DNA of 10,124 nucleotides from Tissierellia bacterium (GTDB lineage Bacteria > Bacillota > Clostridia > Tissierellales > Tepidimicrobiaceae): assembly GCA_012798935.1 (NCBI GenBank), contig JAAZMG010000303.1:1-10124 (forward strand), given 5' to 3'. Positions 6,267-10,124 of this stretch are shown here, one piece after another. Within the stretch, counting starts at the first letter, position 1. Each line of letters starts with the position of its first letter. Made by a program: the position numbers and the translations under genes. The notes beneath the pieces are model-generated. The model searched no databases, was not told the origin of the DNA, and saw nothing but the letters and a program-made list of their open reading frames with translations.

Positions 6267-7268
6267 ATGAAAAAGATAATTAATGATCCTAATGAATTTG
6301 TAGATGAGATGTTAGAAGGTATACTTTTAGCTCATAGCCATGATTTAAAAATAGCAGGGAATGATAAAAGAGCCCTTGTAATAAAAGATGCTCCTATCAA
6401 AGAAAAAGTAGCTATAGCTACAGGAGGTGGCTCAGGACATTTACCAGTATTCCTAGGATATATAGGTAAAGGTATGATAGATGGATGTGCAGTAGGAAAT
6501 GTATTTGCTTCACCTAGTGCAAATACTATGTTCAATGTAACCAAGGCTATTGATGGAGGAGAAGGCGTTCTGTATATATATGGAAATTATGGTGGAGATG
6601 TTATGAATTTTAATATGGCGGCCGAGATGAGTGAATTTGAAGATATAAAGGTAGAAACGGTAATAGTAGCAGATGATGTGGCTTCTGCGCCAAAAGGAAG
6701 TGAAGATAAAAGAAGAGGGGTTGCAGGATTATTTTATGCATATAAAATAGCTGGTGCAGCTGCATATGAAGGTAAATCTTTAGAGGAAGTAAAGGAAATT
6801 GTAGAAAGAGCTCTCCAAGGAACTAGAACTATGGGAATGGCTCTGTCACCTTGTATTATACCTTCTGTTGGAAAACCTACCTTTACCATAGGAGAAGATG
6901 AAATGGAAATAGGTATGGGAATTCACGGAGAACCAGGTATAAAAAGAGAAAAATTAAAATCTGCTGATGAAATTACAGAAGAATTGATGGATAGAATATT
7001 GACAGATTTACCTTATGTAGAGGGGGATGAAGTTTCAATCCTTATAAATGGATTAGGTTCTACGCCAAAAGAAGAATTATATATTGTATATAGAAAAGTA
7101 CATTCTATATTAAAAGAAAAAGGTATAAAAGTTTATAGGCCTTATATTGGGGAATATGCTACTTCCATGGAGATGGGAGGAATGTCCATAACCTTGATGA
7201 AATTAGATGACCAAATTAAAAGTTTGTTGGATAAAAGTGCAGATACTCCCTTTTTTCAGCAGGTGTAG
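6267..7268 (+). CDS. dhaK: DhaK-family kinase subunit (dihydroxyacetone or related short-chain ketose), divergent active-site loop
   Basis: This 333-residue protein is the substrate-binding subunit of a two-part dihydroxyacetone-kinase-type enzyme. H220 in GIHGEPG (218-224) corresponds to the histidine that binds the substrate carbonyl covalently in E. coli DhaK (H218). H58 (GGGSGH, 53-58) and D111 (GNYGGDVMNF) match the other active-site residues. The segment after GGGSGH is unusual: DhaK proper has GHEP followed by AHAG, while this protein has GHLPVFLGYIGKG. The conserved glutamate is thus a leucine and the neighbouring residues are bulkier, which suggests a different ketose or aldose substrate. 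Kinases of this family for erythrulose and apulose are known. GGAGG lies seven bases before the ATG; the 58-base gap from the sugar kinase is the longest in the second half of the operon. Confidence 0.9.
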   Translation: MKKIINDPNEFVDEMLEGILLAHSHDLKIAGNDKRALVIKDAPIKEKVAIATGGGSGHLPVFLGYIGKGMIDGCAVGNVFASPSANTMFNVTKAIDGGEGVLYIYGNYGGDVMNFNMAAEMSEFEDIKVETVIVADDVASAPKGSEDKRRGVAGLFYAYKIAGAAAYEGKSLEEVKEIVERALQGTRTMGMALSPCIIPSVGKPTFTIGEDEMEIGMGIHGEPGIKREKLKSADEITEELMDRILTDLPYVEGDEVSILINGLGSTPKEELYIVYRKVHSILKEKGIKVYRPYIGEYATSMEMGGMSITLMKLDDQIKSLLDKSADTPFFQQV

Positions 7269-7279
7269 GAGGTAAAGAT

Positions 7280-7918
7280 ATGGAATATATTTATATTGAA
7301 GATGTAAAGGGAATATTTAAAAAGATAAGTGAAATTATGAATGAAAATAAAGATTATCTAATCTCTCTTGATGGGGCCATGGGTGATGGGGATTTAGGTA
7401 TAACCATGAGTGAAGGTTTTGGAGCAATTGTAGAGGAGATGGATAATTTTAAAGAAGAAGATATAGGAAATTTTATAGCGAAGATGGGGATGACCATGGC
7501 AAATGCAGCACCATCTACTTTGGGGACTTTGCTTGCTACAGCTATGATGAAAGGTGGCAGAGCAATAAAGGGTAAATCCAAACTTAAATTAGATGATATG
7601 GTTTGTTTTGGGGAAATTGCTATAGATGGCATGAAGGCTATAGGAAAAGCTGAAATAGGAGATAAAACTATATTAGATTCCCTGTGGCCAGGTATAGAGA
7701 ATCTTAAAGAGAACGAAGATAAAGATATTACTATAGTAAAAGCTTATAAAGAGGCATATGAAGCTGCAGAAGAGGGGGCTTTAAATACAAAACATATGAT
7801 ATCAAAACATGGTAGAGCTGCTTATTATGGGGAAGATTCTATAGGGAAACAAGATCCAGGTGCTACTGCAGGTGCACTTATATTTAAGGGAATATATTTA
7901 TATTTTGAAGAAAGATAA
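7280..7918 (+). CDS. dhaL: DhaL-family nucleotide-binding kinase subunit
   Basis: This 212-residue all-helical subunit binds ADP or ATP with magnesium and passes phosphate to the substrate on DhaK. The metal-ligand motif is D31-x4-D36-x-D38 in LDGAMGDGDLG (30-40); DhaL proteins usually have a histidine after the last Asp (GDGDHG), here L39. Other family segments are GTLLATAMM, GDKTILDSLWPG (127-138) and HGRAAYYGEDSIGKQDPGA (177-195). AGGAGG overlaps the dhaK stop, giving tight coupling. The third, PTS-linked subunit DhaM is not next to it. The pair could use ATP directly, or DhaM could be encoded elsewhere. An intrinsic terminator follows closely, so this is the last gene of the operon. Confidence 0.9.
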   Translation: MEYIYIEDVKGIFKKISEIMNENKDYLISLDGAMGDGDLGITMSEGFGAIVEEMDNFKEEDIGNFIAKMGMTMANAAPSTLGTLLATAMMKGGRAIKGKSKLKLDDMVCFGEIAIDGMKAIGKAEIGDKTILDSLWPGIENLKENEDKDITIVKAYKEAYEAAEEGALNTKHMISKHGRAAYYGEDSIGKQDPGATAGALIFKGIYLYFEER

Positions 7919-7941
7919 GACAGGGAGTGGAATCTTATCTT
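7912..7941 (+). promoter_or_regulatory. Hairpin over the dhaL stop codon, upstream of the terminator
   Basis: AAGATAAGA (7912-7920) and TCTTATCTT (7933-7941) form a perfect 9-bp stem with a 12-base loop. The descending arm can instead pair with GGATAAG (7949-7955), which is part of the terminator's ascending arm, so the two hairpins compete in part. This may be chance or a modest way to tune readthrough. Confidence 0.45.
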
Positions 7942-7943
7942 GG

Positions 7944-7989
7944 AACCCGGATAAGGGGACGGTTAACTTGTCCGGGTTTTCTATTTTTT
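7944..7989 (+). terminator. Rho-independent terminator of the operon
   Basis: AACCCGGATAAG (7944-7955) pairs with CTTGTCCGGGTT (7967-7978), a 12-bp stem with one G-U pair and an 11-base loop. It is followed by a T-rich tail ending in six T residues. It is the most GC-rich short element of the window and closes the operon. Confidence 0.88.
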
Positions 7990-8208
7990 AATTGGTAAGT
8001 AGGTATGTAATTAAAGACGATAATACTATAATATTAGCTGATAAAATCAAAGAACGTAAGATTAAGTATAGGAGCTACTCCCGTCCCAAATATTTCAAGT
8101 AAAAAACACTCTAAAAAATAAAGGGATTTTAGCAATTATGTAGAATAAAAAGGGGTATAAACTATATGCAATTATAATAGAAAACAATCATAAGGAAGGG
8201 GTAGATAT
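7990..8208 (+). promoter_or_regulatory. Intergenic region and probable promoter of the B12-protein gene
   Basis: This gap separates the terminator from the cobalamin-protein gene. It holds a possible -10 box, TATAAT at 8173-8178, with no convincing -35, and a strong ribosome site (AAGGAAGGGG, 8192-8201) seven bases before the ATG. I see no cobalamin-riboswitch core or long hairpin, only a small GGAG/CTCC stem at 8071-8081. A short reading frame (7992-8102) has peptide-like content and is discussed separately as a very weak gene remnant. Confidence 0.4.
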
Positions 8209-10059
8209 ATGAAAAGAATGTTTTTAGGTTTTACAATTGGCAATGATCCACACACGGAGGGATTGTTCAAGGCGGCAAATATTGCAAAGCTGGCAGGATT
8301 GGACACCCTGGTTTTGCCACCTGGGGAAACATTAAAAGGCATAGCCCAGGCCATAAACAGGCACAATCCCCACTATGTTGGTCTTAGTTATAGATTATCC
8401 CCTAAAGTTGGTGTAAGGGAGTTAATATCTGTATTGACCAGATTAAAGGAACTAGGTGTTTTATTTAAACCCAATGGGGACCAAAGGAAGATTGCCTTTG
8501 CAGGCCTTCCTAAGACTGTCAATATTTTAAGGGAAATATACCCGCAGCTTCCTTGTCAAGTCTTTTTAGTTCCCCAGGAAACCTGCTTGTTAGCTAGAGC
8601 TGCTTCCGTATTAGATTTTATTGAAGTTTACGATAAAAGAAGGGAATTTATACTAGATAAGCTTAAAGAAGAATTATTCCCATATCAAATTAAGGTATTA
8701 GACCAACTGGCGGAGGAAGTAATTTCAAAGGAAGAATACCGGCTAGAGCCTCCCTTAAACATACCATCTAAACAGGCTATGACTTCCTTACCTTATAGAT
8801 CCATAGAGGCCAAAAGACCCCTTATACGAACCCATTTTGGGATCCCATCAGATTCTATAGCTCCTACGGTAGAGGGGATAAAAATATTGGCTAATGCAAA
8901 AGTGGTAGATGAAATATCTCTAGGTTCTTCAGATTTATCCCAAAGGTATTTTGGTAAACCTGAGGAATTTAAGATAAGAAAGAATGATGGTGGAGTTCCA
9001 TATAAAGATTATAATGATTTAGTAAAACTTTTCCAAGCAACTAGGCAGGGCAATTACCCATCCATAAAGCCCTATGCCCATGTATCCGATATATTAAATT
9101 TCATAGATATTTGTATTAAGGCTGGAATGTTAATTGGTGCACACCAGGCTATACCTCTTTTTTGGTTTAATGAACTGGATGGAAGAGGCCCCTTATCTGT
9201 TTCTGAATCCATTGAAGAGCATATTTTGGCTGTTAAAAAACTGGCTAAATTAGGTATTCCAACGGAAATGAATGACCCTAATCAATGGTCTTCTAGATAT
9301 GCTCATGACAGTATAATAGTAGCGGATTATGGTTTAATCACAGGGGTAATGACTACTTCTGGGGTGAAGGATATTATATATCAATTCCAGTTTAACAAAC
9401 CAGCTGAAACTGGGGATTTTGCGGATTTAGCTAAGATGACTGCTGCAATAGAGATTTCTAATAAAATAGCTGCCTATAGGAAACCACTTCCAGCCATGTG
9501 GATAGAAACTAGGACAGGAATAGAGCATTTAAGTCCAGATATGGACAAGGCTAAATATCAATTAGCTAGGTCTACTCTATTACAAATGTTTTTAAATCCT
9601 CAAATTATCCATTTAGTAAGTTATTGCGAGGCTAATTATGCAGCAAGGCCTGAAGATATTATTGAAAGCTCTCAAATAGTCCGTAGGGCTGTCAGACTAT
9701 TTATGGAAAACAAACCAGATTTAATGAAATATATCCACGACCCTATAGTGATAAATAGGAAAGAACATCTTATAAAAGAATCCTCATTTTTACTAAAGGA
9801 GATAGGAAAGTTGAATCCTTTATTTGAAGAAGATGATTTATCTGCCTATGCTCCTTATTTAACTCATGGCCCTACCTTACAGGAAGCTATAAAAAGAGGA
9901 TATATGGCAGCACCAGGTATTAATCATCCAGAATATCAGCAACAAAGATTATTAACCAAAGTTATGAAATATGGATTTATTGATGCTGTAGATTATATAG
10001 AAGGTACCCCCATAACAGAAAAGGAAAGATTAGGTAAATTAAAATCCAAGTCTAATTAA
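8209..10059 (+). CDS. Cobalamin-binding protein with an aminomutase-like domain (putative B12-dependent mutase, uncharacterised)
   Basis: This is a 616-residue cytoplasmic protein without signal peptide or membrane segments. The N-terminal part (about 1-120) looks like a B12-binding Rossmann fold. DPHTEG (13-18) fits DxHxxG, whose His binds cobalt in base-off/His-on enzymes. S60 in GLSYRL lies exactly 41 residues after that Gly, as in the classic DxHxxG-x41-SxL pattern, and AFAGLP (96-101) may replace the later GG. The large domain (about 200-500) contains GVKDIIYQFQFNKP (385-398) and DLAKM (406-410), which resemble the TIM barrel of D-ornithine aminomutase OraE and lysine 5,6-aminomutase KamD. 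In OraE the B12 domain is C-terminal; here it comes first. Alternatives are a glutamate mutase S-E fusion or a mutase like 2-methyleneglutarate mutase. The reaction is unknown. It has its own promoter region, and another gene follows closely. Confidence 0.68.
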   Translation: MKRMFLGFTIGNDPHTEGLFKAANIAKLAGLDTLVLPPGETLKGIAQAINRHNPHYVGLSYRLSPKVGVRELISVLTRLKELGVLFKPNGDQRKIAFAGLPKTVNILREIYPQLPCQVFLVPQETCLLARAASVLDFIEVYDKRREFILDKLKEELFPYQIKVLDQLAEEVISKEEYRLEPPLNIPSKQAMTSLPYRSIEAKRPLIRTHFGIPSDSIAPTVEGIKILANAKVVDEISLGSSDLSQRYFGKPEEFKIRKNDGGVPYKDYNDLVKLFQATRQGNYPSIKPYAHVSDILNFIDICIKAGMLIGAHQAIPLFWFNELDGRGPLSVSESIEEHILAVKKLAKLGIPTEMNDPNQWSSRYAHDSIIVADYGLITGVMTTSGVKDIIYQFQFNKPAETGDFADLAKMTAAIEISNKIAAYRKPLPAMWIETRTGIEHLSPDMDKAKYQLARSTLLQMFLNPQIIHLVSYCEANYAARPEDIIESSQIVRRAVRLFMENKPDLMKYIHDPIVINRKEHLIKESSFLLKEIGKLNPLFEEDDLSAYAPYLTHGPTLQEAIKRGYMAAPGINHPEYQQQRLLTKVMKYGFIDAVDYIEGTPITEKERLGKLKSKSN

Positions 10060-10086
10060 TAAAATAAATCAAATGAAAGGGTGAAA

Positions 10087-10124
10087 ATGAACATGAAGAT
10101 AGGCATATATGGTTCAAGTACACA
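10087..10124 (+). CDS. Start of the next gene, cut by the window edge (unidentified)
   Basis: Twelve codons are visible, reading MNMKIGIYGSST, after a GAAAGGG ribosome site. The ATG at 10087 is five bases from it and a second ATG at 10093 is also possible. The KIGIYGSST start could open a nucleotide-binding or flavodoxin-like fold, but it is too short to assign. The gap of only 27 bases from the B12-protein gene indicates one transcript, so it may encode a partner such as a second subunit or reactivating factor. Confidence 0.6.
   Translation, partial: MNMKIGIYGSST

Noticed and set aside
7990..8208. Possible cobalamin riboswitch before the B12-protein gene
   Set aside because: No B12-box-like sequence or multi-stem core could be seen in this AT-rich gap; only a 4-bp GGAG/CTCC stem is present.
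1..10124. CRISPR array, tRNA or rRNA genes, insertion sequences
   Set aside because: No spaced direct repeats, tRNA- or rRNA-like stretch, or intact transposase with terminal repeats was seen by reading both strands.

Overview
The window is low-GC, AT-biased DNA with strong AGGAGG-type ribosome sites, tight co-directional spacing, A/T-ending codons and a CcpA-type cre box. This points to a Gram-positive anaerobe of the Clostridia or Tissierellia; the exact genus cannot be read from the sequence. All genes lie on the + strand.

Region 1 (1-679) holds the 3' end of a LacI-family regulator gene. A control region of about 245 bases follows, with two copies of one LacI-type palindrome 96 bp apart and a full-consensus cre box. 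Region 2 (680-7918) is an eight-gene catabolic operon: a DapA/NanA-superfamily class I aldolase, a three-part TctCBA carboxylate transporter, a SIS-only sugar-phosphate isomerase of the KpsF/GutQ/KdsD type, a ribokinase-family sugar kinase, and the DhaK and DhaL subunits of a dihydroxyacetone-kinase-family enzyme. Two junctions are one-base TAATG overlaps. A long hairpin sits between the receptor gene and the membrane-subunit genes. A GC-rich hairpin with a T tract closes the operon at about 7944-7989.

The gene set suggests uptake and splitting of a ready-made 2-keto-3-deoxy sugar acid. The operon has a pyruvate-type aldolase but no dehydratase or dehydrogenase. The best-fitting model is Kdo-like: the Tct system imports the acid, the aldolase yields pyruvate and an aldose (D-arabinose from Kdo), the PfkB-family kinase makes the 5-phosphate, and the SIS isomerase makes D-ribulose 5-phosphate. 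DhaKL would phosphorylate a short-chain ketose or aldose, perhaps from a related substrate. This is the same logic as sialic acid use by NanA, NanK and NanE. It is an inference from gene families and context, not shown directly.

Region 3 (8209-10124) starts a separate unit. A 616-residue protein joins an N-terminal cobalamin-binding domain (DxHxxG, then SxxL at the expected distance) to a large domain with motifs resembling the TIM barrels of the B12-dependent aminomutases OraE and KamD. The domain order is the reverse of OraE as I know it. The start of another gene follows directly and runs off the window.
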